This document shows, in pieces, positions 1-9,849 of a stretch of 54,250 bases of DNA (positions within the stretch are counted from its first letter, which is position 1; each line of letters begins with the position of its first letter). The notes under the pieces were generated by a model. It was given only the letters and a program-made list of their open reading frames with translations. It did no database searches and was not told the DNA's origin. The position numbers were made by a program, and so were the translations under genes. Source of the stretch: Terriglobia bacterium (GTDB lineage: Bacteria > Acidobacteriota > Terriglobia > Bryobacterales > Bryobacteraceae); assembly GCA_020073615.1 (NCBI GenBank), contig JAIQEX010000030.1:1-54250 (forward strand), in the 5' to 3' direction.

Positions 1-9
1 AAAGGGATT

Positions 10-46
10 CCAAAGGGAAAGAAACCGCAGGTTTCGTTCCCTTTGG
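10..46. other. long hairpin (17-bp stem, 3-nt loop)
   Basis: Bases 10-26 and 30-46 are reverse complements over 17 positions with a single mismatch, around a GCA loop. There is no T-run on either side, so it is not a classic rho-independent terminator. It lies beyond the 3' end of the minus-strand radical SAM gene (stop at 129), so it could protect or terminate that transcript, or it could belong to a feature outside the window. Confidence 0.55.
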
Positions 47-128
47 GCTACAGCAACGAAATGTCGCGACTTGCCCTGGGATGCGTATGGTTCGGGCAGT
101 CAAAATTGCAAATATTTTTGGCTAGAAT

Positions 129-1703
129 TCAGTCCGAGCCCGATTCCGAAGGCAGGGGCGAAGCCTCGCCGGCGCGCCGGTGCTTCGCCGCCTCCGCCGT
201 GCCGTGCCATTGCGTGAACGATTCCCGGAGGATGCGCAGGATGGAACCGCGGTTCTGCGCGATCACCTTCAACCATGCCCAGACGCCTCGCGGCGGGAAA
301 TAGATGCCGCGGAAAAAGATCCGCGAGACCAGATGGTTGATCTTGTAGGGAACCGGTTCGTCCGCGATGGCATCGAGCGCGCGCGCGGTCGCCGCCGGGC
401 TGTAGGAATTCAGCCACGCGGAGCGCACCTCTTCCTGCACTTCGGGAATGGTCATCTTGAGCGGTGTGTGCGCCATGTGGAACGGGGCGAATTCGAGCCA
501 GTGCTTGGGCCGCGTCAGGCGTCCTTCCTTTAGCAGGCGGTCGTACAGCGGCGTGGCCGGGAACGGCGTGATTTGCCCGAATACCGGCAGTACCGGCGGC
601 CATTCGCGGATGGTGGCCAGGGTGCGCGCGGCCACCCCCGGGGTGTCGTTGTCCAGCCCGAAGATGAAGGAGGTGATGGCGTAGACGTTGCGCCGCGCCA
701 GCCCTTCCAGCACGCTCGCGTAGTCGGCCGGCTTGTTGAAGCTCTTCTTGACGCTGGCGAGATTCGCGGGGTCGAGCGATTCCATCCCGATGAAGATCCA
801 CTTGCCGCCCGAGTCCGCGATCAGGTCCAGCAGTTCTTCGTCGCGCAGCAGGTTGGCGCTGATCTGCGCCACCCAGTTCAACTCCGCGCCGGCGGCGATG
901 ATGTCCTTCAACAGCGACTTGGTACGCTTCACGTTGATGGCGAAATTGTCGTCCACGAAAAACACGGCGATATTGCCGCGCGAGCCGCGGGCGCGCTCTT
1001 TCAGGCGCAACAACTCGCCCACGATGCTCTGGTTCGAGCGGAAGCGTATGGAGTCGCCGAAGAATCCCGTCACGGTGCAGAATTCGCAGCCATACGGGCA
1101 GCCGCGCCCGCTCTCGATGGGAATGATGTGAAAAGTCTCCCAGTGGTACCGGTGGTGATGCATGAACGAGCGCACGAAACCGGGGATGCGGTTGAACTGC
1201 GCCAGGTCGAGCGACTGCCAGGGAATGGCGGGATAGTTATCCAGGTTCGGCTTGCGTTCCTGGCCGAAGGCATCCACCGGTTTGTAGACTTCCTGGAGCC
1301 GGCCATTCGCCGCATCGGTCACGATGCGCGGCCAAGTCTCGTCCGCCTCGCCCAGCGCGATGGCATCGGCGTGCCGCGGCCCGCCGTCGCGCCCGAGGGC
1401 TTCGTCCGGCACCTCGGTCACATGGGGGCCGCCCATGACCACGGGGACCCCGGCGGCGCGCAGTGCGTCCGCCACGCGGTAGGCCTTGGCGATCATGCGG
1501 GTCATGGCGCCGATCCCCACCAGGCCGATCTTGCGCTCGAGCGCGAAGCGGACCAGCTCGGCATCGCTCATCGGCTGGGTATTGCCATCGATCAGGAACA
1601 CCTCATGACCGGGCGGCGTCAAGGCCTGCAACAGAAACATCCACAGGTGCGGCATGAAATTCGCGGTCACGCCATTGTCGGGGTTGTAGAGCAGGATCTT
1701 CAT
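129..1703 (-). CDS. B12-binding-domain radical SAM protein
   Basis: A 524-residue protein. Residues about 1-140 look like the Rossmann-type cobalamin-binding domain of B12-dependent radical SAM enzymes (start MKILLYNPDNG, then VVMGGPHVTEVPDEAL). The radical SAM core follows with the canonical CxxxCxxC cluster motif CPYGCEFC (Cys202, Cys206, Cys209), which binds the 4Fe-4S cluster that cleaves S-adenosylmethionine. The C-terminal part resembles the DUF4070-type tail of enzymes such as the hopanoid C2-methylase family, but the substrate cannot be told from sequence. An upstream in-frame Met at 1742 exists; I prefer 1703 because the B12 domain begins there. It stands alone, with about 135 bases to the next gene. 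Confidence 0.85.
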   Translation of the reverse strand: MKILLYNPDNGVTANFMPHLWMFLLQALTPPGHEVFLIDGNTQPMSDAELVRFALERKIGLVGIGAMTRMIAKAYRVADALRAAGVPVVMGGPHVTEVPDEALGRDGGPRHADAIALGEADETWPRIVTDAANGRLQEVYKPVDAFGQERKPNLDNYPAIPWQSLDLAQFNRIPGFVRSFMHHHRYHWETFHIIPIESGRGCPYGCEFCTVTGFFGDSIRFRSNQSIVGELLRLKERARGSRGNIAVFFVDDNFAINVKRTKSLLKDIIAAGAELNWVAQISANLLRDEELLDLIADSGGKWIFIGMESLDPANLASVKKSFNKPADYASVLEGLARRNVYAITSFIFGLDNDTPGVAARTLATIREWPPVLPVFGQITPFPATPLYDRLLKEGRLTRPKHWLEFAPFHMAHTPLKMTIPEVQEEVRSAWLNSYSPAATARALDAIADEPVPYKINHLVSRIFFRGIYFPPRGVWAWLKVIAQNRGSILRILRESFTQWHGTAEAAKHRRAGEASPLPSESGSD

Positions 1704-1838
1704 GAACCAGAAAGTTTCGAGCGGCGTGCGGCCGCTCACCATTCCTCTCTCCGGCAGATTTTCCTAAGCGTGGGAGGGGGCGGGTGCAATCCCCAATCGG
1801 ACGGGCAGGATCAGTGTCGGTTTATCGGATCGATTGTA

Positions 1839-4800
1839 TCAGATGAACAGCGGCCGGCGGAGGGCCCCGAGCCACTGCTTTTTCACCGGCACTTCCACGG
1901 CCGGCACATTGGCCTCGCGCACCAGTTTGTTGAATGCCGCCAGGTCGCCGGTCAGCAAGCCGCTCAGCACCTTCAGCTTCGCGTTCACCTGCGTGGCCAG
2001 GTCCTCATACACCATGTTGGATTGCGCAGTCGGCTGGTTGTCGGAGCTCTCCACTACGCCCAACACGTGCGCCAGCTTGTTGTTCAGCTTGATGGGAAAA
2101 TTGAGCGGATCCTCGCTGGCGCGGTTCTTGGTCTGATAAAGATCCTCCTCCACCGCGGTCAGTTTCTTGCTCAGCTCCTTGGCGGCATCGGCCACGCGCT
2201 TGTCGTCGCGACGCGCGTATTCGTCAAGCTGCTTGCGCACTTCGCGGATGCGGACGACGGCGTCGTTGGTCTCCGAGAGCTTGTCGCGAATCTGCAGCGC
2301 GAGGGATTGCTGCCGGGCGTACTCCTCCGGCGTGGTCTCCAGGCGCGGGTCTTTCTTCACCTCGAAGCTCTGTGTTTGCGATTTGCCGTCGACGGTCAGC
2401 CGCACCTGGTACGATCCCGGCGACGCGCGCGGACCGGTCACGCTGCCCGCCCACATGATGAGCCCGGGGAACGTGGTGGCGTCGGGCCAGCGCAGGTTCC
2501 ACACGAAACGATTCATGCCGGCCTGCGTGGCCACGCGCGCGGGCGGTGGTGCGCGGAACGGATTCTCCTCGGGGCTCTCGCCCGATGCCCCGCTCTGCGG
2601 TGCCGCGGGCGCTTTGCTCGAGAACTTATTGACCGCTTTGCCGGAGGCATCCAGAAACTCGATGGTCACTTCGCCCTGCGGCCGGTTCTTCAGCCAGTAG
2701 TACACCGCCGCGCCTCCGGGAGGGTTCTCCCCTACGGCCGCGCCGCCGCGCCCGCCGCCGCCTCCGCGTCCGCCGCCGCCGAAGCGGTAGGTGTCCTTTG
2801 GCTTGAACAGGTGGGCGTCTTCGCTCTTGACGCTGTCGTTCAACTGGTAGAGCAGGGGTACGTCGTCGAGAATGTAAAACGCGCGGCCCTGCGTGGCTAC
2901 CACCAGCTCCTGTTCGCGTTTGTGAAATGCCAGGTCGGTGATGGGCGTCACCGGCAGGTTGAGCTGGAACGGCTGCCAGTTATCGCCGTCGTCGTGCGAG
3001 ATGTACAGGCCGTACTCGGTGCCGGCCACCAGCAGTCCCTTATGATTGGGATCTTCGCGCACCACGCGGGTGAACGCCGCGGGGGGCAGGCCGGCCACGA
3101 TCTTCTTCCACGTCTTGCCGTAATCGTTGGTCTTGTAAAGGTAGGGGCGGAAGTCGTCCGACTTGTACATGGTGGCCGCGATATAGGCGGTGCCGGCGTC
3201 GTGCGCGGAGGCGTCGATGGAGTTGATCTGAACCCACTCCGGCATGTCCTTGGGCGTGACGTTGTCCCAGTGCTTGCCGCCATCGCGCGTCACATGCACC
3301 AGACCGTCGTCGGACCCGGTCCAGATCAGGCCCTTGGCCACCGGCGACTCCATGAACGTGAAGATGGTGCAGTAATACTCGATGCTGGTGTTGTCCTGGG
3401 TGATGGGACCGCCCGAAGTTCCGAGCTTCGATTTGTCGTTGCGCGTCAGGTCGCCCGAGATGGCTTCCCAGCTCTGCCCTTCGTTGGTGGTCTTGAAAAG
3501 CACGTTGGCGCCGATGTAGAGCGTCTTGGGATCGTGCGGCGAAAACGCGATGGGATAGCTCCACTGGAAGCGGTACTTCATGGCTTCGGCGCCGTAGCCC
3601 ATGGTGTTGTCGGGCCATGCGTTGATATCGCGGCTCTGGCCGGTGCGGTGGTCCTGGCGCGTGATCAGGCCGTCGTAGGAGCCGGCGTAGACGATCTCGG
3701 AGTTGCGCGGATCGGGTGCGATCCAGCCGCTCTCGCCGCCGCCCACGTCGTACCAGTCGCGCTCGGTGATGCCGCCCGCCGCGGTGCGGCTGGCGATGCG
3801 CACGGTGGAGTTGTCCTGCTGCGCGCCGTAAATGTGGTACGGAAAATCCTGGTCGAGCGCCACGCGGTAGAACTGCGCCGTGGGCTGGTTGTTGATGGTG
3901 GACCAGGTGCGGCCGCCGTCGTAAGTCACATTCGCGCCGCCATCGTTCGACTCGATCATGCGCAGCGGATTATCGGGTGCGATCCACAGGTCGTGGTTGT
4001 CGCCGTGCGGCGTGCGTATGGCGGTGAAGGTGCGGCCGCCGTCGATGGAGCGATACATGCCGGTGTTGAGCGAATAAACGGTGTCGGCGCTCTGCGGGTC
4101 GGCATAGATGTGGTTGTAATACCAGGCGCGCTGGCGAAGAATGTTCTGGTCGTTGACTTTGGTCCAGGTGCGGCCCGCGTTGTCGGAGCGGAACACGCCG
4201 CCATCGGCCGCTTCCACGATGGCCCACACGCGTTCCGGATTGGCCGGCGAAACGGTGACGCCGATGCGTCCCAGCACGCCGCGCGGAAGTCCCTGATTGC
4301 GCGAGAGGTCGGTCCAGGTGTCGCCGCCGTCGGTGGATTTCCAGAGGCCGCTGCCGGGGCCGCCGCTGTCGAAGTGGTAGGGATTGCGGCGCACCTGCCA
4401 GAACCCGGCGTAGAGCACGCGCGGGTTGGAGGGGTCGAGCGCGAGATCCACCGCCCCGGCGTCGGCGCCGCGCGTCAGCACCTGCTTCCAGGTGGCCCCG
4501 CCATCGGTGGAACGGAACACGCCGCGCTGTTCGTTGGGCCCCCACAGGTGGCCGAGCGCGGCCACGTAAACGATGTCGGCATTCTTGGGGTGCACGCGGA
4601 CGGCGCCGATCTGTTGCGTGTCCTCGAGCCCGATATGGCGCCACGTGCGGCCGGCATCGATCGATTTGTAGACTCCGTCGCCATTGGAGGCGTTGCCGCG
4701 CACGCAGGATTCGCCCATGCCCACGTAGACGATATTGGGGTCGGAATCGGCCACCGCGATGGCGCCGACGGAGCTGGTCTTGAAGGTGCCGTCGGAGACT

Positions 4801-5021
4801 GGCAGCCACGTGGCGCCGCCATCGGTGGTCTTCCACACGCCGCCGCCCACGCCGCCAAAGTAGTAAACGTTGGGCTGCGAAGGCACCCCGGCAACCGCCA
4901 CGGAACGGCCGCCGCGGAACGGTCCCACAAGCCGGAAGCGGAGTTCCTTAAACAGGTCCGGCTGCTGCGCGGCCAGCAGCAGCGAAAACACAAAGAGCGC
5001 CGCGATGCGTAGGGGCTTCAT
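1839..5021 (-). CDS. secreted BNR/Asp-box beta-propeller protein (VPS10/sortilin-like)
   Basis: A 1,060-residue exported protein. It starts MKPLRIAALFVFSLLLAAQQ, a signal peptide, followed by LFKELRFRLVGPFRGGRSVAVAG, typical of the large acidobacterial and Bacteroidetes family annotated as glycosyl hydrolase BNR repeat or WD40/YVTN/BNR-like. At least eight Asp-box motifs are visible (SIDAGRTW, STDGGATW, STDGGDTW, SDNAGRTW, TYDGGRTW, TRDGGKHW, TNDYGKTW, SHDDGDNW), implying one or two propellers over residues about 30-700. A Gly-rich linker (GGGGRGGGGG, near residue 745) precedes a C-terminal Ig-like and coiled-coil region. No glycosidase activity can be asserted. It begins 14 bases after the PQQ dehydrogenase stop and is probably cotranscribed. 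The reading frame continues open upstream, but the signal peptide fixes the start. Confidence 0.85.
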   Translation of the reverse strand: MKPLRIAALFVFSLLLAAQQPDLFKELRFRLVGPFRGGRSVAVAGVPSQPNVYYFGGVGGGVWKTTDGGATWLPVSDGTFKTSSVGAIAVADSDPNIVYVGMGESCVRGNASNGDGVYKSIDAGRTWRHIGLEDTQQIGAVRVHPKNADIVYVAALGHLWGPNEQRGVFRSTDGGATWKQVLTRGADAGAVDLALDPSNPRVLYAGFWQVRRNPYHFDSGGPGSGLWKSTDGGDTWTDLSRNQGLPRGVLGRIGVTVSPANPERVWAIVEAADGGVFRSDNAGRTWTKVNDQNILRQRAWYYNHIYADPQSADTVYSLNTGMYRSIDGGRTFTAIRTPHGDNHDLWIAPDNPLRMIESNDGGANVTYDGGRTWSTINNQPTAQFYRVALDQDFPYHIYGAQQDNSTVRIASRTAAGGITERDWYDVGGGESGWIAPDPRNSEIVYAGSYDGLITRQDHRTGQSRDINAWPDNTMGYGAEAMKYRFQWSYPIAFSPHDPKTLYIGANVLFKTTNEGQSWEAISGDLTRNDKSKLGTSGGPITQDNTSIEYYCTIFTFMESPVAKGLIWTGSDDGLVHVTRDGGKHWDNVTPKDMPEWVQINSIDASAHDAGTAYIAATMYKSDDFRPYLYKTNDYGKTWKKIVAGLPPAAFTRVVREDPNHKGLLVAGTEYGLYISHDDGDNWQPFQLNLPVTPITDLAFHKREQELVVATQGRAFYILDDVPLLYQLNDSVKSEDAHLFKPKDTYRFGGGGRGGGGGRGGAAVGENPPGGAAVYYWLKNRPQGEVTIEFLDASGKAVNKFSSKAPAAPQSGASGESPEENPFRAPPPARVATQAGMNRFVWNLRWPDATTFPGLIMWAGSVTGPRASPGSYQVRLTVDGKSQTQSFEVKKDPRLETTPEEYARQQSLALQIRDKLSETNDAVVRIREVRKQLDEYARRDDKRVADAAKELSKKLTAVEEDLYQTKNRASEDPLNFPIKLNNKLAHVLGVVESSDNQPTAQSNMVYEDLATQVNAKLKVLSGLLTGDLAAFNKLVREANVPAVEVPVKKQWLGALRRPLFI

Positions 5022-5035
5022 AGTTGGGAATGGTA

Positions 5036-6933
5036 TCAAAACCGCGAGGGTGGCAGGGCGAACGCCGTGAGCGTGGCATCCCGTCCCGCGCCGGACGCAA
5101 TCGCCACGAACTGGCGGCCGTTGGCCGCCCGGTAGGTCATGGGCGTGGCGGTGGTGCGGCGGCCCAACGGGTAGGTCCACAGGTCCCGGCCATTGGCGGT
5201 GTCCACGGCGTGCAAGGCCGCGTCGCCGCCGCCCACGAAGAGGACTCCGCCCTTGGTGACAATGGCGCCCGGAGCGCCCGCCGCGCCCAGATGCTCCGGC
5301 AGCGTCACCTCCTTCAATGCCGGGTGGGCGCGTAGCCGTGCATCGTCGCCGAAGGCCACGCGCCACACGATCCCGCCGCGGTTGAGGTCGATGGCGGTCA
5401 AGTGTCCATAGGGCGGCTTGAACAGCGGGAGGCCGTTGTGAAACTGCGGGCCGCCCGCCGCATCCATCACGTATTCCGCCTCCACGCTGCCGGGAACGGG
5501 CGCCGTCACCTTGCGCAGACGCGCGATGGCCGGCGCGTGCGACGACTTCACATAGAGGATGCCGGTCTCGGGATCGAATGCGCCGCCGCCCCAGTTGGCG
5601 CCGCCGATGATGCCCGGCCGCATGAGCGTGCCCTCGAAACTTGGCGGCGTGAAGACCGGCCCGAGACGATACTTTTGCATCTCCGCCCGCGCCTCGGCCC
5701 GCAACTCCGGCGTGAGGTCGAAGGCGTCGTCGAGCGTCACGCCCTGTTCTTCGAACGCCGGCGGCCGTGTGGGGAACGGCTGCGTTGGCCATGGCTGCTC
5801 GCCGGGAACGTCGCTTGCGGGCACCGCGCGTTCTTCGATGGGCCATACCGGCTGGCCGGTGACGCGGTCGAACACAAAGGCGAAACCCATCTTGGTGAGC
5901 TGTACCACCGCGTCGATCCGTTTGCCGGCGGCGTGAATCGCCGCCAGCACCGGCGGGCCGGGCATGTCGTAGTCCCACAGGCCGTGGTGCACCAACTGGT
6001 AATGCCATTTGCGCTTGCCGGTGGCGGCGTCGAGACACACCAGCGAGTCGGCGAAAAGGTTCTGGCCGGGACGGGCGCCGCCGTAGAAATCGTTGCTGGG
6101 CGTGCTTACCGGAAGATAAAGGAGCCCGCGCTGCTCGTCGAGCGTCATCGGCGCCCACACATTGGTGTGGCCGGTAAATTCCTCCGACCCGTTGCCCCAG
6201 GTGTCGCTTCCAAACTCGCCCGCCAGCGGAACGGTGTGAAAGGTCCACGCCAGTTTGCCGGTGCGGGCGTGGAAGGCGCGCACATCGCCGGGCGGGTCCT
6301 TCTTATACACCAGGCGATCCGCCACGCCGTTGCCCACGATGACGAGGTCTTTGTAGACCACCGGCGGCGACGTATTGGTGTAGTGCTTCGGATTGGTTTC
6401 CCAGCGCAGGCCCGTCAGAAGGTTCACCATCCCGTTGTCGCCGAAGTCCCCGGCCGGCCGGTTGCGGCATCGAGCGAGATCAGCCGGTAGCGGCTGTTCA
6501 TGAAGATACGCAGGCGCCCGGTTTTGCTATCGCGCCAGGCGGCCACGCCGCGGTGCACGAAGCCCGTGCCGTTGGGCACCGGTCCGTCTTCGTAAGCCTT
6601 GGGATCGAACGACCACAACTCGCGCCCGGTTTCGCAATCGAGCGCCACCACGCGATTGTAGGGCGTGCTGAGGTAGAGCACGCCGCCGATCATCAGCGGA
6701 GTCGCTTCGAAGGCGCCCGGCGTGGTGCCCGCTGCGGGCATCGGCGTCTCGCCGGTTCTCCATTCCCACGCGGGCCGCAAGCTGTGAACGTTGGTCCGGT
6801 TGATCTGGCCGAGCCGCGAATAATGAGACTCACCCGCGTCGCCGCCGTAGGCCGGCCATTCCTCGATGGCACTTGGCCTGGGCGTCTGCGCGGCGGCGAG
6901 CGCGCAAACCAGCAACACGGCCCACGATCTCAT
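5036..6933 (-). pseudogene. PQQ-dependent (quinoprotein) dehydrogenase, interrupted by a frameshift
   Basis: The N-terminal part (start ATG at 6933, MRSWAVLLVCALAAAQTP signal peptide, then WPAYGGDAGESHYSRLGQIN) matches the start of soluble and periplasmic PQQ glucose/alcohol dehydrogenases. It stops in frame at 6424. The rest (GDFGDNGMVNLLTGLRW onward to 5036) continues in another frame, with family features such as WDYDMPGPPVL, GLWDYD, GGANWGGGAFDPETG and TPPSFEGTLMRPG. The break is in the repeat-like GC tract at 6448-6462; restoring one base would rejoin a protein of about 630 residues, the normal length. It overlaps the upstream esterase stop by ATGA. This could be a recent mutation or an assembly error, because both halves are otherwise well conserved. 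The role would be periplasmic oxidation of sugars or alcohols to feed quinones. Confidence 0.8.
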
Positions 6934-8576
6934 CGCTCGGTCTTCCACCACCCGGCTACCGTGCCGGCGGGCATTTTGGCGAGAATATGCTCCGCCATCT
7001 GCTTCAGGCGGCCGGCCGAGTTCTCCGGCCCGCTGTAGCAATGGCCCTTCACGGCGCCGTAGACGAAGTAGCCCTCGTAGTGCGGATCCTTGGTGGTCTT
7101 CATCCAATCCTGCAGCCGGTGCACGCCGTTATTGAGGAAAAAATTGTCGGCGTCGCCCACGTAGACGTGCAACTGGTCCACCAGTTTGGGCCCAAGCGTA
7201 GACCAGTTCTTCTCCAGGTGGTAGCGCAGGTCGAAATGCTCCTTCCAATACCGGGCGACGCGCGGGTCGGGGTTCATGGCGCCGGTGCGTTTGTCGAAAA
7301 GCGGCTCGAAGTAGCCGTCCTCGCCGAGCGGGCCGAAGACCGCCGACCAGATGTCGAGCTGCTCGCCGGAACGGCCGTGGGTGCCGTTCACCAGCTCGAA
7401 ATGGTTGCGCTGCTCGGAGGTCTGGCGCACCTGGCCGTCGATCTCGCGGCTGTTGATGGTGGGCTCGCGGCGCCAGCCAATCTCCTTATAGAACGCGTTC
7501 TTGTCCTGGTAGACGTTTATGCCCTCGACGTCGTTGAAGTCCACCGAATCGGGGCAATAGGACCACGTGCCGCCGAAGAAATCGGGATGGAAGATTTCGA
7601 GCGCCAGCGCCTCCCAGCCGCCCGTCGAGCCGCCCGAGAGCACCCGCGCCCAGGGCTGCCGCAAGGCGCGGAAACGCTTCTCGAGCTCCGGAATCAGCTC
7701 CTGGAGAATGGCGTCGCCGTAAGGGCCTACATTCGACGAGTTCACCGCGTAGGAATCGTCGAAGTACGGCGTGGGGTGCTGGAATGTGACCACCAGGAAC
7801 CGCGGGAAATTGTCCTTGATCCACTCCTGGTACAGTTGGTTGTCGGGTGCGGGCGCGAAGCCCAGCGGCGCGCGCAGCGAGAAGTGGCCCTGTTCGTACA
7901 GCACCGGGTACGACAGGGTGTTCTGGTCGTAATCGCGCGGCAGCAGGACGGTGGCGCCCAGATAGATCGGGCGGCCCCAGAACCTGGTGAGCATCGGGCT
8001 CTGGAACCTGAACCGCTTCACCCATTGGGTATCGGCGGGCGCCTGGATGGGCGGAATCGCCTGGTCGCAAAGCAGCGGGATGCGGTAGCCCGCGGTGGCG
8101 TCCAGATGCATTTGCCGCGTGGCGCTGTACAGGTTGCCGGGCGAAGTGCTCCAGTGCTGTCCCTCCCAGCGGTCGTCGTGCATCCACACCACGTGGCCGT
8201 CGGAGCGGCGGAACTCGGAATATATATTGATGAACGCCTGCACGTAGTAATCGCCGGGCGGGATGGCAGCGATGCTCTCGACGGGCGTGCCCGGGTCGGT
8301 GGCATCGATCACGGCGGCCGCGCCCGGCGCCAGTTTCTCGACATCGCGGCCGAAAAAGGGGACGCCCACGCGGCCGATCTGCAGGCGCGGCTCCCGTTCC
8401 TGGTCGCGCTGCTGCACGCGGACGGTCAGCGTGCGCGTGACGATGACGAACACACGGCCGGTGATCGGCCCGGCGTGGACCGATGGCGGGTAGGAGATCT
8501 CGAACCGCGTCTCGGCGGCCCGCACGGCCGGCGCGGCGAGAACCGCCAGGCCCAAAACACAGGCAAGGTTACGCAT
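6930..8576 (-). CDS. secreted putative esterase (alpha/beta-hydrolase)
   Basis: A 548-residue protein with a signal peptide (MRNLACVLGLAVLAAPAVRA). After an N-terminal beta-rich domain, residues about 210-540 look like the esterase D/feruloyl-esterase-type alpha/beta-hydrolase fold: TVLLPRDYD, then the nucleophile elbow GGSTGGWEAL with Ser317, and a late GHCYSGPENS that may supply the catalytic His. The substrate is unknown, plausibly an acyl or feruloyl ester on plant polymers. Its last codon overlaps the PQQ dehydrogenase start (ATGA), so the two are translationally coupled, and the BNR propeller gene follows. A TAGAAT hexamer (8584-8589 on the minus strand) sits 7 bases before the ATG with no Shine-Dalgarno sequence, suggesting a leaderless start. 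Confidence 0.8.
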   Translation of the reverse strand: MRNLACVLGLAVLAAPAVRAAETRFEISYPPSVHAGPITGRVFVIVTRTLTVRVQQRDQEREPRLQIGRVGVPFFGRDVEKLAPGAAAVIDATDPGTPVESIAAIPPGDYYVQAFINIYSEFRRSDGHVVWMHDDRWEGQHWSTSPGNLYSATRQMHLDATAGYRIPLLCDQAIPPIQAPADTQWVKRFRFQSPMLTRFWGRPIYLGATVLLPRDYDQNTLSYPVLYEQGHFSLRAPLGFAPAPDNQLYQEWIKDNFPRFLVVTFQHPTPYFDDSYAVNSSNVGPYGDAILQELIPELEKRFRALRQPWARVLSGGSTGGWEALALEIFHPDFFGGTWSYCPDSVDFNDVEGINVYQDKNAFYKEIGWRREPTINSREIDGQVRQTSEQRNHFELVNGTHGRSGEQLDIWSAVFGPLGEDGYFEPLFDKRTGAMNPDPRVARYWKEHFDLRYHLEKNWSTLGPKLVDQLHVYVGDADNFFLNNGVHRLQDWMKTTKDPHYEGYFVYGAVKGHCYSGPENSAGRLKQMAEHILAKMPAGTVAGWWKTER

Positions 8577-8605
8577 CAGGGAGATTCTATCCGATTCGGC
8601 GGCCG

Positions 8606-9811
8606 CTATTTCGCGGCCGGCTGCTTTACGGGTAACCGCGCTACGTCCATCACCTGGAGCGAGTTGGACCCGAAGTTCGTCAGGAACAGCGTCCGCCCGT
8701 CGGGCGACACGCTCATCTCCCGCGGAAACGCGCCCGCCGGCACGCTGCCCAGCACAGCCGCCGCGCCGCTCGAGATCTTCGCGGCGTCGAGCACGGTCAG
8801 CGTCTGTGGCGCCGCCTGGCCGGCGAAGCGATCCGAGTTCCCCACGATCACCTTCTTCCCGCCATCGACCACCGCCACCGGCACCGGCGCCGTGCCCACC
8901 GGCGCCATGCCCACGCGCGCGTGCGCGGCATCGCCGGACAACCTGGCCGTGTCAAACGCGAGCACGGCGTTGCTGTTGCGCGCCGTCACGTAGATGCGGT
9001 CGCCCGCCGGCGAAATGGCCAGGCGCACCGGGCTGCACCCCGCGGGAGCGCGAGCCACCGCCGCGTGCGCGGGGTCGGTCCGGGCCTTCGCCACGTCCAC
9101 CACGATTACGGCTCCTTCGGGTCTCACGGCGCCGGCTTTGCTCTGCGCCTGGCCCTCCGGCTTGCACGCTTTCGGCCAGTCCCATTCGGAAGGCGCCAGT
9201 TCGCTGGTGGTGTAGAGCCAGCGGCCATCGGGCGAGAAAGTGAGCGCGATGGGCCCTCTTCCCACGGGCACCTTGCCCACCACCGCGCCGGCGTCGAAGC
9301 CCTTCGCCCGCGCGCGTTCGAGATCGATCACCGTGATCGCCGCCGCGCCCTCGTCGCTCACGAACAGCAGTTTGTCGTCCGCCGCCACGTTGACGTAGAT
9401 GCTACCGGCCATAGGCCCATCGTGGAATGTGCCCAGCACCGGTTCGCCATCGCCCGCCGCCAGGCGGCGCGTGTCGAGGACCAGCACGGAATCCTGCGCG
9501 GCGGCGATCAGCAGCTTGCCGTCGTGGGTCAGGACGATGCCCGCCGGGCGGACGTGCAGGGGAACCACGCGCGCCAGCTTCACGCGCCCCTGGGCGCGCT
9601 CGAGCACGGCGATTCCGGAATCCTTGCCCTGCGCTGCCATCAGCGCCACAAAGACCCGGCACCCGTCCTGCGAAACGGCGACGCCGAACGGATGCGCCGG
9701 TAGCGCGATATGCGCCAAAGGCTCCGCCGCCGCCGCGTTACAGGAAGCCGGCTGGGCGCAAGCCGCCCACGCCACGGTCGCGGCCATGGCTATCGCACAC
9801 CAGATGCGCAT
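8606..9811 (-). CDS. secreted YVTN-type beta-propeller protein
   Basis: A 401-residue protein with a signal peptide (MRIWCAIAMAATVAWAACAQP). Repeats of about 45 residues recur: HPFGVAVSQDGCRVFVAL, RPAGIVLTHDGKLLIAAA, GPIALTFSPDGRWLYTTS, SPVRLAISPAGDRIYVTA, FPREMSVSPDGRTLFLTN. These are typical of YVTN/lactonase-like seven-bladed propellers in cell-surface proteins. No catalytic residues are identifiable, so ligand binding or scaffolding is as likely as lactonase activity. The start is taken at the ATG 9811 rather than the TTG one codon earlier, because a GGAGGG Shine-Dalgarno sequence lies about 8 bases upstream. Confidence 0.8.
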   Translation of the reverse strand: MRIWCAIAMAATVAWAACAQPASCNAAAAEPLAHIALPAHPFGVAVSQDGCRVFVALMAAQGKDSGIAVLERAQGRVKLARVVPLHVRPAGIVLTHDGKLLIAAAQDSVLVLDTRRLAAGDGEPVLGTFHDGPMAGSIYVNVAADDKLLFVSDEGAAAITVIDLERARAKGFDAGAVVGKVPVGRGPIALTFSPDGRWLYTTSELAPSEWDWPKACKPEGQAQSKAGAVRPEGAVIVVDVAKARTDPAHAAVARAPAGCSPVRLAISPAGDRIYVTARNSNAVLAFDTARLSGDAAHARVGMAPVGTAPVPVAVVDGGKKVIVGNSDRFAGQAAPQTLTVLDAAKISSGAAAVLGSVPAGAFPREMSVSPDGRTLFLTNFGSNSLQVMDVARLPVKQPAAK

Positions 9812-9849
9812 CAACCGATCCCTCCACGGATGGGTCTATTGTAGCCGTC

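Noticed and set aside
573-5012. Very long plus-strand open frame (1,479 codons) opposite the BNR propeller gene
   Set aside because: Antisense shadow typical of GC-rich coding DNA; its translation is Arg/Gly/His/Val-rich with no domain, while the minus strand has a signal peptide and Asp-boxes.
5030-5035. TACCAT as a separate leaderless promoter for the BNR propeller gene
   Set aside because: It lies between closely spaced co-directional genes and is a poor -10; cotranscription with the PQQ gene is simpler.
5022-6248. Upstream extension of the BNR propeller frame through the PQQ dehydrogenase
   Set aside because: The extension is a shadow of the PQQ gene; a signal peptide at 5021 marks the true start.
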